From Paramacrobiotus richtersi (taxonomy: Eukaryota; Tardigrada; Eutardigrada; Parachela; Macrobiotidae), in the NCBI GenBank assembly GCA_034698045.1, contig JAQGAU010000311.1:1-31381 (forward strand): a stretch of DNA of 31,381 bases, given 5' to 3'. Numbering within the stretch: position 1 is the first letter of the stretch; each line of letters begins with the position of its first letter. Below are positions 1-10,710 of this stretch, one piece after another. Both the position numbers and the translations under genes were made by a program. The notes below the pieces were generated by a model that was not told where the DNA came from, did no database searches, and saw nothing but the letters and a program-made list of their open reading frames with translations.

Positions 1-187
1 TTTGCACATCAGGGTCTCTTGTAATAAATTTGGCTCCTCATGATGCATTTCTGCATCAGTGAGCGTCAGCGGGTTAACAAGAATGAGCAGTCGTGCGTAT
101 TCTTGAATTATGCGACCGGTTTAAGCAGCAATAAATGTTTCCATAACTCATCAATTCGCGATAGAAAAACAGATGATTTTTACGTAC

Positions 188-492
188 CGCCTCCCGTAAC
201 TGGGGGTTGAGTTGCCGGTGGCTGGGTGGCCGGCTGCGGTCCTCCGTTCCCATCCTTACAAAATCCCCAGAATCCGTCAGCACCGATTTCACACCGTAAT
301 CCAGAACAACATGGAATATGACTGGCGCATCCTTCGCCTTTGGTACGACAACCGTAGGAAATGGCCACCTGGACAGGAGAAAATTATTAACTGTACGAAA
401 ATGGACAATATTCACCGATGGCGTAAAACTAAACGATTCCGACTTACGCAAAGTGCGAGGGCCAAAAACTGTAGCGCTTTATGAGACATCAT
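188..492 (-). CDS. Secreted cysteine-knot (knottin-like) peptide, 5' part; continues left
   Basis: Two exons are clear. Exon 1 (492-448) starts at tandem ATGs and encodes MMSHKALQFLALALC, a short hydrophobic signal peptide, ending at a GTAAGT donor in phase 0. The acceptor TTTTCTCCTGTCCAG leads into exon 2 (368-188), which begins VAISYG and carries six cysteines spaced C-x6-C-x5-CC-x4-C-x10-C. That is the inhibitor cystine knot pattern shared by antimicrobial knottins, protease inhibitors and toxin-like peptides. A Pro/Thr-rich tail with a PATQPP repeat follows, and exon 2 ends at a GTACGT donor in phase 1, so at least one more exon lies to the left. A possible continuation is an open stretch at 50-1 after a CAG acceptor, which is weak. 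The product should be secreted and disulfide-bonded. The biological role cannot be told from sequence; host-defence peptide is as likely as any other. The start is chosen on signal peptide and splice phase. Confidence 0.72.
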
Positions 493-567
493 AGAAGTTT
501 ATGGTCAGATCAATTACCGTCAAATTATGTGGAACACCGTTATGAAAGATAGGTAGACGGATCGGCA

Positions 568-574
568 TTATATA
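568..574 (-). promoter_or_regulatory. TATA box of the knottin gene
   Basis: TATATAA on the minus strand lies about 76 nt before the first ATG (492), placing a transcription start near 540 and giving a short 5' UTR. It is the only good TATA match just upstream of this gene. It is a position-based inference. Confidence 0.4.
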
Positions 575-1896
575 TTCGTTTATGTTTATGACCTTGTGTA
601 CTCAATGTTATCTTATCTCCTATAACCAAATTGGTGTACTGAATCAGTTTGTTGCGGAACTCTTCAGATAATAGAGGTGCAATCTTCAAGGAAACTTCCT
701 AGATATAAACAACGTTTCGAAGTACGAGGTACATGTTTTCTACATTATCGAACAATATAGAGAGAAAACAATCGTCAATGGGGCATTTAAGTATCCTATC
801 AAACTTCCAAACGACTGCGGCCTTTAGACGTGCAGGATATGGCGAAATTTAGCGTGTTGATCGAATTATGCATGTGAGATATTGCCGCGTATTGCAGGTT
901 TTTATCGTATAACGCGAACAGTCTCATCAGAAATTGTAGTACGATTCCTGAAATTGAGAACAAACTGAAATTTCCAGCCGTCAAGATTTCCTGGTGGTGT
1001 TATTCAGATTTCGGCCGGTTCTGTCGTAATCACTTCCTGCATCGTTCTGCGATACCTTTACATTATTATTATGACAGTGTAGAAATAATTTATCTGAGTA
1101 TTGATGTTGCGAGGATTGCGATGCACCCAAATGTGTGCTGTGCGAAACTCTAGATTATTCATTATTGTATAACTATTTAGACAGAAACATACGTTAAGTG
1201 CAAACTGTATGAGATGCAGCGCTTACTGTGCTGTGAGACTCAACGAGAGCTCTATCTGACTGTGACCGCTCGTACTCGGATTCTGACCCATTGGCGTCTG
1301 TGTACTGTAGCCATTTTTTTGGCTAACACATAAGCCGTGGTGTTCCTCAATAATAGTTATACTGATTTCCGCTTAATATTTTCACGAATAAAATTATTTT
1401 CCTGCATGTCGTACTTTTACTGATGAATGTTCACCTGTTTTCTTGACTTCCTTTAACTTTCGAACAACCTTTCGGAGGGACTGATTCTTTAAAATCCGCG
1501 ATTCCGCATACAGAGTGGTCATTATGACATATCAAGATCACTTCATTAGATGAAAGAATAACCAGTAGATGCCGTTGTCGATGGTTCGCTCCACATCATT
1601 TGCTGGTTACAGTATATTTTGCTTGAAATCGGATATGTATAGAATTACCGCCTACAGTGCGTATGAGGTGGCACAACTTCATATCGTCTGACTTACTTAA
1701 ACAGGAAATTATTCGAACTAAAACAGGAAATTATTCCAACCACACCGCCACCGACCAGTCGGGATGAGGGAAACAGTAGAACAAACAGACAGTCTATTCC
1801 AAAAAATCTACAACACAACAGGAGCCAAAAGGCAAAACGAAGGTACGCATATGCTAGCGGCCAAGCAAACCTATGTATTACTCAGAGTGGAGTAGA
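575..1896. other. Intergenic stretch without recognisable gene
   Basis: No open frame here combines a start, good splice signals and a recognisable domain. It should hold the promoter side of the knottin gene and the 3' UTR of the BTB gene ending at 1897. A short direct duplication (AAACAGGAAATTATTC twice, 20-21 nt apart, about 1699-1736) is the only repeat noticed. Confidence 0.5.
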
Positions 1897-2620
1897 TTAC
1901 TGCGAGAGAGAGCAAGCGCGAAACAGCATCCCCGTTCCTCTTTCGTTGGGATAAAAACGAAAAGAGCGGACTACGATTTCGATTACTTTTCCGTCGGACG
2001 GCGTCAGTCCCATAAAATCCGTCAGACAAATGAAAACCGGAAGCTCATGATCCTGCGAGATCCTCGGTGTGGTGTAAAGAGTCCCGTTACACAGTTCTTC
2101 TGTCGTATCATCACGATGGTGACCGTGCTGGAAGCTGAACGAGAGACTGTCGAGGCGTCGGTGATAAGAAAGAGTTGTGCTGCTGTACGTTGCGGCAACC
2201 ATATTACAGCTGGCAACAGGCGAAGCCCAGGGCTGGATACAACTCGGGTCACGAGTTACGAAGCGGATTAAGCTACTTTTCCGGAGCTTATCCGGAGTAA
2301 ATTCCACACCAACACCGGGAGTACGTTCAGCATGACTATACAGATGGAAACCGGCATTCGAGGGCAGCCGGTCCATGCCGTCAATGTGGAACTCGTAGCG
2401 ACCAAAACCGAGAGCGTCACGCAACCGCACACCGCCCCCTCTCCACATACCCTCGTCCTGGCACAGGCGAAGGTGCAGGTGTCCTTGCCCATCGAGAAAG
2501 GCATTATTCGCAGCCAACCTGACCCTGGACATCTCATCAAAGGTAAAATCGAATTGATCCAGTATCTTCCAGCGACGATCACAAAAGGCGATGTCTGAGG
2601 CATCTGATAATCGCGGAACA
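1897..2620 (-). other. ConA-like / GH16-related domain of the BTB protein
   Basis: This is the part of the last exon after the BACK domain, from about SDASDIAFCDRRW to the stop at 1897-1899. It contains successive beta-strand-like segments and motifs that, from memory, match a bacterial family annotated as GH16-like: an FLDGQGHLHLRL strand, LGFGRYEFHI, and PSDGKVIEIVVRSF near the end. At the position of the GH16 catalytic signature E-x-D-x-x-E the protein reads GVGVEF, so the nucleophile Glu and the helper Asp are Gly. A glycosidase activity is therefore unlikely; a binding module is more plausible. No PHR signatures (FGLYG, YSG) are present. A profile search would decide the family. Confidence 0.55.
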
Positions 2621-4176
2621 CCCGAGAAGGGAATGGCGGGCTTCTTGGCGGCATGCTTGAACAGGTATATCTTGTTGAGTTCATCATTCAGCAATAATCC
2701 AGCCTAAATAACATTTGCATCTTATCACGTTCAGAACTTCAGACAAGTGGCAATTATAACCGTCAATGACGTCGCCCTCCGCTGACATGTCCCCCCAATT
2801 CGGAACAAATGCAGGTAAACATATCACCCAGTGAGAAGGCGTTCTCTCGTTCCCAATTCGATTTCATTACTCATATTTAAAACGGGCCCACAAGGCAGAG
2901 TTTCCGTTCCGGGGAGATATGTTTGTCGGTGGAAAAAACCTCAGGGATCCACACAAATGGTATCCCAGAGATGGGGCACTCTTGCAAAGCAGCAAAGTTT
3001 GGTAAGCAAGGGGAAGGGGGCATTTTGGGGGAGGGTGACATCATTAACGGTCACATGTCACACCCAAACAATACTTACCGTTACAGGACCATTGGCCAGT
3101 TGCCCATCATCCATCAGTGGAAAGCGGACCAAAAATAACGCCTCTCCCAGCACCAAGCGATAATTGGCAGCGGTTGGCGCAAGCCATTTTTTGCGACAAG
3201 CATGCACAGCCCAACTGAAACACCAAAATCCGAACATTGCATTCGAACAAACAATGGAAGAGTGATGAATGCTTCACTCATGGCTTGTCCGGCCTACCGT
3301 GCTGCTGCTTTGTAGACTTCCACTTCGTTAACAGTGAGCGTATCGCGACTAAATATCCCCCGTAACGTCCTGTTTGTCAGCTGCAAAAACCCTTGCGAAT
3401 GCAGCAGTTCAGTGCCGTGTGTGTCCACAATCTCCATGCATCTGGTCACCAGCTTCTCCGCACCCAAAACCTTAGCCTATGGCGTCCATTCTTAGTTTCG
3501 TTATACATAAGTGTCATCGGTAAATGAAACTTACCGCTTCCAGAACTGTAAGGCAGGTGTTTTTGTCGACGTTTTTAATGGCATAATCGGCGCAGATGTC
3601 GAGCAGCTTTGGGATACCATACTTTTTGGCACAGTGCAGGGTTGGCAAGGCGTTCCCCATGTCGAGATCCTCGACGACGTCCGTGTACAAATATCTAACA
3701 ATGACTAATTACAAAATGTAATTCACTGGAATCAGCAGCAATCTGCCAACCAGCTTACTTGAGCATGATACCAAACGCCTGCGGGAGAATGTCCGGGAGC
3801 TCGATTGTTTTCTTGGTTTCAGGAATCTCGCCGTGGAACATGTTGTCAAATACATCGCTGCCGAGGCTGAGTAAACATCTGCAAAAAAGACCGTGCCATC
3901 ATTCATGCAAATGTGCAGGATAACACAGGCGTCACGTACTGATGTGCTCGGAACAGTCGTCTCTGGCGTCCAACTGCAAATTGGATATCACTCCTTTCTC
4001 CTCGGACGAGAAGCTGCTTTAGACGGTGGACGACCCCCGATGCTGTGGCACGCCATCCCCAGACTGAACCCACTGAAGCCGTCTGCTTCGTTGGCACGAA
4101 GCCATTCTTCTACGAATGGCCCTGCTGGGCGAAATGTCCCAGAGGAATAAAGTTGTTGTTGCGGGGATTCAGACAT
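1897..4176 (-). CDS. BTB-BACK protein with C-terminal GH16/ConA-like domain
   Basis: Exons read on the minus strand are about 4045-3940, 3878-3759, 3694-3535, 3476-3298, 3214-3079 and 2703-1897; every junction keeps frame with GT..AG borders. The BTB fold starts with GERSDIQFAVG and RLFRAHQ, followed by SLGSDVFDNMFHG, IELPDILPQAF and CAKKYGIPKLL. BACK follows with GFLQLTNRTLRGIFSRD, then WAVHACRKKW, LVLGEALFLVRFPLMDD and, across the last intron, AGLLLNDELNKIYLF and IPFSGVPR. This is the order seen in the BTBD1/2/3/6 group, which act as Cullin-3 ubiquitin-ligase adaptors. Those proteins end in a PHR domain. Here the last exon instead encodes about 230 residues with NNAFLDGQGHLHLRL, GFGRYEFHI and TPSDGKVIEIVVRSFRF, a pattern I associate with GH16-related concanavalin A-like proteins. 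The N-terminus is unresolved: an ATG at 4176 opens MSESPQQQ in a frame different from the BTB frame, so a short intron or sequence error lies between 4173 and 4045. Substrate recognition by the ConA-like domain is inference. Confidence 0.8.
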
Positions 4177-6092
4177 CGCTTCCACAGCCTGTCAGAAAAC
4201 CTGATAAGAGGAACGGGGCTGATGACGACAGTGCGATAGCAAAAACTTTGCTGACGCCCTGCAGTTTTTTGGGGGAAACTTTGAAAGTAAGCTATTATAA
4301 TGATTCCTTAACTAGAAATAAAAAGGCCCTTTCGAAAAGGATGCCTCAAAAATTTCTGAACTGTAAAAGTAACACTAGACTGCAAAAATAGTCAAGAACG
4401 TAGGGATTCACTCGCACTGTGATACAGTGAGTGCATACGGGATCCGTTATCATTTCTACAGAGAGGCCCGCTAACTCTGAGCCCCTCTAGTCTATTAATT
4501 TTGTGAGCGGTGAGCTCCGGTTTGTCATGCCGATACGGCCACCCTTTGGTGGGCCGTTCGGACGGCCGACTACTGTCTCATTAAGGTTATGTACCGTCGG
4601 ATTTTTACGCAAATTACACATAATCTCGACAATGTACTGATATAAAAAACATACAGGACGGGATCTGTACGCGGAATATTTCTTTAATGCCGTAACGAAT
4701 AACTGGAAGAAAAAGCAGCAAGTGTGGATAATTCGTAGACGGACAGCGATATCAAATCCCGTGGCCTTCCGGTGTTTGACATGTAGAAGAAACACCAGCC
4801 GCCTTAATTTGAGCTTCTTGACTTGAAAAAATTCCAGCTATAACTGATTTTCCACTAAGTTTCAGCAAGTCGCGCAAGGAAGAGAATCTCGGGAGCAAAA
4901 ATTTTTCCGCTGGGTGTATAATTTATATGTAAGTACTTTAATCCTTCTTGATGGTGAACAGACAATTTGGTTGCACATGAATTTTCTTGCTTTTTTTAAT
5001 ATCGCCGATATTTAAAAACGCAAGAAAAGTTATGTATATCGGACTAAGTTCTTTTGGGTAATTCTAAATCTTGTTTGTGTTTGTACCATTTCATTCCAAG
5101 AATCGAAGTATACGGCAAAGGGTTGGTAAGTACGTCAAGAGTGGCGAAACGACCTTTCGCAGCGGATCCACGAAAAAACCGCATTTACCGAGCGGAGAAA
5201 TGTCTAGCGGCGACGCTCTCTTGTGGTCAGTTGACTTGATGCGAACGATATACCACGGCGAAATATATCCAGTCGCGAAATGGGCGAGTGCGCACAAATC
5301 AACCCACGTGCAGGTGAAAGTGGTACCGTTTGTATTTCCATTAATTTTGTTTTCCTTTCGGTACAACAGTCTCTAATTATTATTGCATTTTGTGGAATCT
5401 TAATCGATGTTATCCGCTTTGCAAAATAGATGACGCCAAGTCCCCGGCGTCTCGGCTGGATCGGAGAAGGAAAGGGATTTTTTGTTCCATTGAGGTGTTC
5501 AATTAAGGTGTAATATAACGTTCCCGGGCTGTGCATGTTGCGAGTCTACACGATCTGGAAACAATCGAGATCCGCGAGCGACAAAAAGTAGACCATCCGA
5601 TGTGCTTCGGTCGCCGAAACTTGTTCGGGGCTTCCGGTTATCACGCGCGCAATTCTCGGAACATAGGGTTAACTGTAATTTTCACGCCTCGACAATTGCA
5701 GAATCTTGCGCTTTCGTTAGTGCAGTATACCGCGAGATCCCTGCCGTGAGATTATTATTTATTAGTGACATTATTACCGAGACATTATTAAATATCAACT
5801 GTACCGATGGAAGATCTTATGCACAATCAGATGCACTGCTGATTATGTTGATCAATGTTTATGGAATGGTGTGCCATGTTGTATGTGCCTTATGGTTGGA
5901 GAATATATTCCTTGCTGTGTTTTCATTTGACAGCCAACATATGCCGGCGGTGGAGGACGTATAACCATAGTATTTAACAAATATTGATGGAATACGGATA
6001 TTCATAATCTTCGAAGAGCATATGCAAATGGCTGTTGTCTCACATACCAATGCTCGCACTCGTCGGCGATCATTGGAAACGAAACAATTTAC

Positions 6093-6152
6093 ATAACGAC
6101 CTTGAAAACCCCCAGCCAGACATTTCAGGTTGGGGGTCTCTTGGGTCGTTAT
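6093..6152. other. 60-nt imperfect hairpin, miRNA-precursor-like
   Basis: Outer arms ATAACGACC (6093-6101) and GGTCGTTAT (6144-6152) pair perfectly. An inner block ACCCCCAGCC pairs with GGTTGGGGGT with one G-U wobble. The 25-position stem has about three mismatches and two further wobbles in the middle and a 10-nt loop, AGACATTTCA. Size and shape fit an animal pre-miRNA, but no transcript or conserved seed is known, and the right arm is followed by a short T run. It could also be a small foldback element. The structure is seen directly; a function is not. Confidence 0.45.
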
Positions 6153-7069
6153 AATTTTTTCGTATTTTAAAATATGGATATTACCGGACCAGTGTTTTTT
6201 TACGAGTATATGACATTATGGTTGGTTATTGCGGTCCAATCCCCCTGGTCGCGTTCATAAGTATGATGTCAATCTATGTTTCTAAATTTTGTTTCAATAC
6301 ATACTCGCGAGATTTACAGCAACACTTCCAAAATTTGTAATTCACCGGGTAGAAAAAACTGTTCGAAAGGACATGACTTTTGCGTCAGCAGTCAACAGTA
6401 CTTCCCTAGAAGTAACCATAATCAACATTCAACATCATCATACATGAACGGATATGGTTATATTATATGTATTTCTTACAGTAGATGTCTTAGTTATATT
6501 TCTTAGAGTATTATTGTTATACCCTTTCTTCTATGCATTTCGAGCGTTAAAATTCAGCTATATAATAACATGTGAAAAAATAAGATATTGCTGCGACATT
6601 TTAGATGTTATGCATCGAAGTTTACACGAGCGCAGAACAACAGCCGTAGTTCAGCAGTACCAAGTGGATGTCTCAACCGTTGGGCCATATAGACTAATCG
6701 ACCCACTTTAAAAAATCTATAATCCATTTTGTGATTTAAAAAGCATATTCCCGGCCTGAAAATGGTTCAGAAAAGTCATCATTTAAGTACGAGTACTGTG
6801 TATGCATGTGCATTTTGTGATTAAAGGTTCAAGAGGTTTGGTTAACACGCCGGATTATTTGAGAAGGAAACGTGTTTGACCTGTCGCCGCTCTTGTGAAA
6901 CAGCCGGATGTTGTGCGCACCAACGGATATCTGACTACTGTTTGTCGATGTTCCGGTAAATCTCAATCTGCCTATGATAAACAACAACGAAGGCTAGTTC
7001 ACAGCTTACGGTAGTCGGCTATTGCGGATTCGCCAGTACTTATGACAATTGCGCAGAATTTCCTCTTAG

Positions 7070-7319
7070 TAAAGGTCGATTCCACAATTCAGTTCTTCCC
7101 GAAGAAGCAAGTTTGCGGGCCTTTGCTGCTGTGGAAAGAACTTCATTGTGGGAAAACGGGAAGCGCTATGGATCATTTGGAGGGAATTATCATGAGAAAA
7201 TGTACACTCCGGAGAAACACTTAAAATTCACCGACCGACTGATCCGGAGCCATCCTTTGCAGATCAATGTACAGGCAGTTAACTGTCGGGCGTCGGCCGC
7301 ACATAAATCTTTTCATTAG
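7070..7319 (+). other. Orphan open frame behind a splice-acceptor-like site (doubtful exon)
   Basis: After TTTCCTCTTAG at 7069 a frame stays open for about 83 codons (KGRFHNSVLPEEASLRAF at its start) to a TAG at 7317-7319. The composition is protein-like and it contains an ENGKRYGSFGG stretch in which GKR resembles a prohormone amidation and cleavage site. No upstream start exon or domain was found, so it may be chance. I do not recognise it. Confidence 0.15.
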
Positions 7320-9269
7320 ATGTTGATGTCTCTTATTTTGCCGGCCGTGCAATTAAAGCAGGGACAGAGATACGCAGAACTGGTCCAACCTTTTTAGGCA
7401 ATCTTGGAAACGGATCGCACGCCGCCTCACTTATAAGCGCAGAATGTATGTTGTGGTACTTAAAAATAACGAAGACAAGCGCAGCTTATTGGCCTTTAAC
7501 CATCAGCAGGCAAACTAACTGCACGTCACTTTTTTCCCCGTTATGGTAAAACTGTTAGCAATCGAAAAACACATGTGTACATGTATAGGAACACTGATAA
7601 CGAAACTATGTACACGAAACGGTAAAAAAATTAATGTCTCTTGTTGCCGGTCGTAGTACGAAACCATGACCATGTTGACTTTCCATAGTCTTATCCCTTT
7701 TCCGGTCCGTAAGTACAGTGCAATCCAGATTCGATAATCTCGCCATTCTTATCCGTAGGATGGAAGTGATCCCTTTCGCCTTTCGCATGTGCTTCATGTC
7801 ACACAGGCGGGCCTTGTCCAGCGTGGCGTGCAGCCTCTTCTGCCGCGCTTTTACTGTTATGCTGCTTAAAATACAGCATCGGAGCTCCGCTAGGACCAGC
7901 TTTACGAATTACGATGAAGATGTGGACTTGGAACCATTGCTGAAGCTAACCCCGAAGATATTACGGAGAGGAAATATTGTATTTGTTTAACATGGCGGAG
8001 TGTATACGTACGTACTGTATTAGATTTTAATGCGTGTTCTGAAAATCCAAAGTCGAGCAGGCTTCGAATCCACAGCTAACGATCTGGTATTCGCGTACGA
8101 TTCCGTGGCAACGCAACAACAAAGGGTTCCCGGAGCTCGGTTGTATGTCGATGCTTTTCCGGATTCACTCGTTAATCATCCAAAAATCAACGCGAACGAA
8201 AAGTAGCGACATGAAGCTAACATGCTACGTGTTAGATTACCAATAAACTACAGACGTACTCAAAATAATCAGCTGAAATCTGAAAAATGCCTTCAAAAGT
8301 ATAGCTTGCAAAACAAGCGTGTATCGTGAGATCATTGTGATTCACCGCATGCTCACTAACTGGCTTGTGCGGGTGAGATTGTATTTTTGGAACTGGAACT
8401 ACTAAGCTTACATTCAGAGCTGATTAGACGGTTCCACATTCCTTTCATCGCACGCATACCAAGTTGTGTCAATGTTTACTACCATTTAGATGACTGGTGA
8501 GTAATATAAACGCCGGAAGCACGATTACAGTGTGCAAACTAGGAAAATCTTCTCCGAGAATCGCGCGACTGAGACCGAAGAAACCCGTGCCAGCTAAAGC
8601 GGTAAGCAAAAGAATGTGGTTATTAACAAGAAGATTTGTATTTCCATTGTATCGGATAAAATTTGCCAGCAAATATTCCGAAATTGTGAACTACTAAGCA
8701 CTCACAGTCAGGTGAACTTTTGTACCGTTAACTTGACGATAAAATGTTTCCACAAAAGGACTGAAATTTGAATACAATACCACATTCCATGATTCCACAA
8801 GCGCTTGTTATCACTATTGCAATACCATGTGCTGTGCAATTCCGGGATGTCGATGAACTTCTGTTTTATGTCATCCAAGCGCTATGCAGTTTTCACAGTG
8901 CACACTCATAATACGAATGCTTGGATATGTGCATATTATTCATATTTTGCACCATTCGTGGTATGTATACAAAGGAAGTGGACTGCACAATCCTACCCCA
9001 CACTGCTATAATATTATAGCATATGCATGCGGACAGAAGCTGCTATCTTATCTAGAATCAACGAGAACAAACAGCGCTCAACATAACATTTCTTCACCCA
9101 TCTGTCACTGACTCACTGCTGAACTATGGTATGGATTAGATGGCGGGGAAGTGGTCAGGAAGGAAAACAGGAACAGACGTATTCTAAATAGTAGCCCACT
9201 ATCCAGGTCACTAGAGCGTGTCTACAAAATTCCGTAAGTTGATACGAGTGCATTGGGTCCTAGGATGAG

Positions 9270-9304
9270 TATTTAAAGGCAACGCATGCGGCATATTGTC
9301 AGTT
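9270..9304 (+). promoter_or_regulatory. Core promoter (TATA plus initiator) of the protease gene
   Basis: TATTTAAA at 9270-9277 is followed at 9299-9304 by TCAGTT, matching the arthropod-style initiator TCAGT at the expected distance of about 30 nt. Transcription from here gives a 5' UTR of about 118 nt before the ATG at 9419, with no intron needed. Confidence 0.55.
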
Positions 9305-9418
9305 GTATTGTATTACTTGCATCGGCGTTCAGTTAATAGTTAGCTGCTAAACAGTATTAAAAGGCGTGGAGGCATTGTTAACCCACCTAATTCGGCTGGG
9401 CTTTGTTAATTTTTAAAA

Positions 9419-10710
9419 ATGGCTTTGGTTCTGTTCGGCTCTGTACTAGTATCACTAACTTTAAGTAAGTCACTTTCCGGCTTGTTGTAAGCATCGCAAT
9501 TACTGATTAGAAGTACAGCTTGTCAAATGTTACTTTTGTTAATTTGCTTCAGGCGTAATCGAAGGAGCCATTACATGTGGAACGCCACAGATTTCCCCTC
9601 GATCGGAATTGTCCAGAGTGAAAGGTAAGATGAGCACATTCTCGACAGCACAGTAACCTTTATGGTATCGTCTTGCTAATGGCAAATATTCGGATTAACA
9701 GGCGGCAGTGATGCGGTGGCCGGCAGCTGGCCATGGCAAATTCGGCTGGGAGTCCGTAGTCCAAACGGACAAGTCTCGTGGATCTGCGGAGGCAGCATTT
9801 TAACCGAGAAATATGTGGTTACCGCTGCACATTGTTTGCTTGGGTAAACGAAGACTCTGCACCGCAAATTCAAAGACAACATCCTGACAACGTGTTAAAA
9901 TTTTCAGCGGAGTAAATGGGCAGTATGTGGTGCGCGTCGGCGACCACAATCAGTTTCAATCCGAAGCCAGCCAAGCAGACCATACCGTGCTCCGTGTAGG
10001 GCGTCACCAGAATTACGGCGGCGAGGGAAACTTTAGGAATGATATCGCCATTCTCCGGTTGGCGAAGAATGTAACCTTCAAGGCGCAAGTGAGTCCCGTG
10101 TGCATTCCGACCAACAAGGAAGATGTTCCGCACGGAACCAATTGTATGGTTACTGGATGGGGTGGATCAGGACCCATTGGGAGCAGCAACAAGCCGTTGC
10201 TGCAACAAGGAAGGGTACAAATTATTGGACGAGAACAGTGCGCGCAACGTTACTGGGGACCCATGTTGATTAGTCCTGTGCAAGTTTGTGCTGGCACTGC
10301 TACCGGTGTAACCGATGCTTGCAAGGTAAGTCTTTGCAGTCTTCGAATGTTTCGTCATTGTAATTTGCACCCGGATCACTGCAAAGCGTTTAAACGTAAC
10401 CTGAAAGCTGTTTCCGGAATTTGGCTATTGCGGTAAACAATGTTCTTTCAATTCCAGGGCGATAGTGGTGGTCCGCTAGTCTGCCAGGATCCCAGCAGCA
10501 AGAAATGGATCTTACATGGGATAGTCAGTTATGGAGCAGGGTAAGCTGTCTCAGCCTGTATAACGGGAAGCTGTGAAATAAGTAAGCTGCAATCATAGCC
10601 TTTTTATGTACGTATATAGTTGCACCAGTGGAAAGCCAGCTGTCTACACACGAGTTACTGGTTTACTGGACTGGATCAAAACTACAACCAGTAACACGGC
10701 AATGCAGTGA
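9419..10710 (+). CDS. Trypsin-like serine protease (peptidase family S1), secreted
   Basis: Six exons: 9419-9464, 9553-9624, 9702-9843, 9908-10325, 10458-10540 and 10620-10710, all with GT..AG introns, give 852 nt and 283 residues. Residues 1-16 form a signal peptide ([16 protein letters not shown]). A short propeptide contains ITCGTP, whose Cys probably pairs with SPVCIP in the catalytic domain, as in chymotrypsin-type enzymes. Activation is expected at Arg37 before VKGG, an uncommon form of the usual IVGG. The catalytic triad is intact: His83 in TAAHC, Asp132 in NDIAIL and Ser229 in GDSGGP. Asp223, six residues before the serine, fits the trypsin S1 pocket, so cleavage after Arg or Lys is expected. 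There are no clip, CUB or other extra domains. Digestive or immune roles are both possible; sequence alone does not choose. Confidence 0.95.

Larger units (their letters stand above)
4177..9260. other. 5-kb stretch with no defensible protein gene
   Basis: Many short open frames exist on both strands, but none joins to a chain of exons or shows a known domain. Candidates too weak to call are an open frame at 7070-7319 behind a CCTCTTAG acceptor and a hydrophobic frame on the minus strand at 8469-8672. Structured DNA is present: a strong 60-nt hairpin at 6093-6152 and small GC hairpins at 5432-5451 and about 4545-4580. No tRNA or rRNA was recognised. Confidence 0.45.

Noticed and set aside
799-984. 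Hydrophobic frame as the knottin signal peptide exon
   Set aside because: A much better signal peptide exon with a GTAAGT donor in the correct phase lies at 492-448.
1873-2598. Plus-strand open frames of 132 and 88 codons
   Set aside because: They overlap antisense to the last BTB-gene exon, which has a phase-correct splice junction and recognisable motifs.
2704-3078. A final BTB exon after the acceptor GCTTTGCAAG near 2995, ending at a stop near 2880
   Set aside because: Neither frame gives the expected end of the BACK domain. Skipping to the acceptor TTATTTAG at 2704 continues the BACK pattern in phase.
2831-3163. 110-codon plus-strand frame
   Set aside because: It is antisense to BACK exon 3214-3079 and its downstream intron, with no domain and no splice context of its own.
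5054-5376. Overlapping frames of 60-100 codons on both strands in a GC-richer patch
   Set aside because: No frame shows a domain, signal peptide or consistent splice chain; the frames mirror each other.
8040-8080. tRNA B-box-like sequence GGCTTCGAATCC
   Set aside because: No matching A box or cloverleaf arms could be found at the right distance on either strand.
8469-8672. Hydrophobic 67-codon minus-strand frame as a membrane protein exon
   Set aside because: There is no supporting chain of exons, and the sequence composition is compatible with chance in AT-rich DNA.
9870-10133. Minus-strand frame of 87 codons
   Set aside because: It is antisense to exon 4 of the trypsin-like protease.
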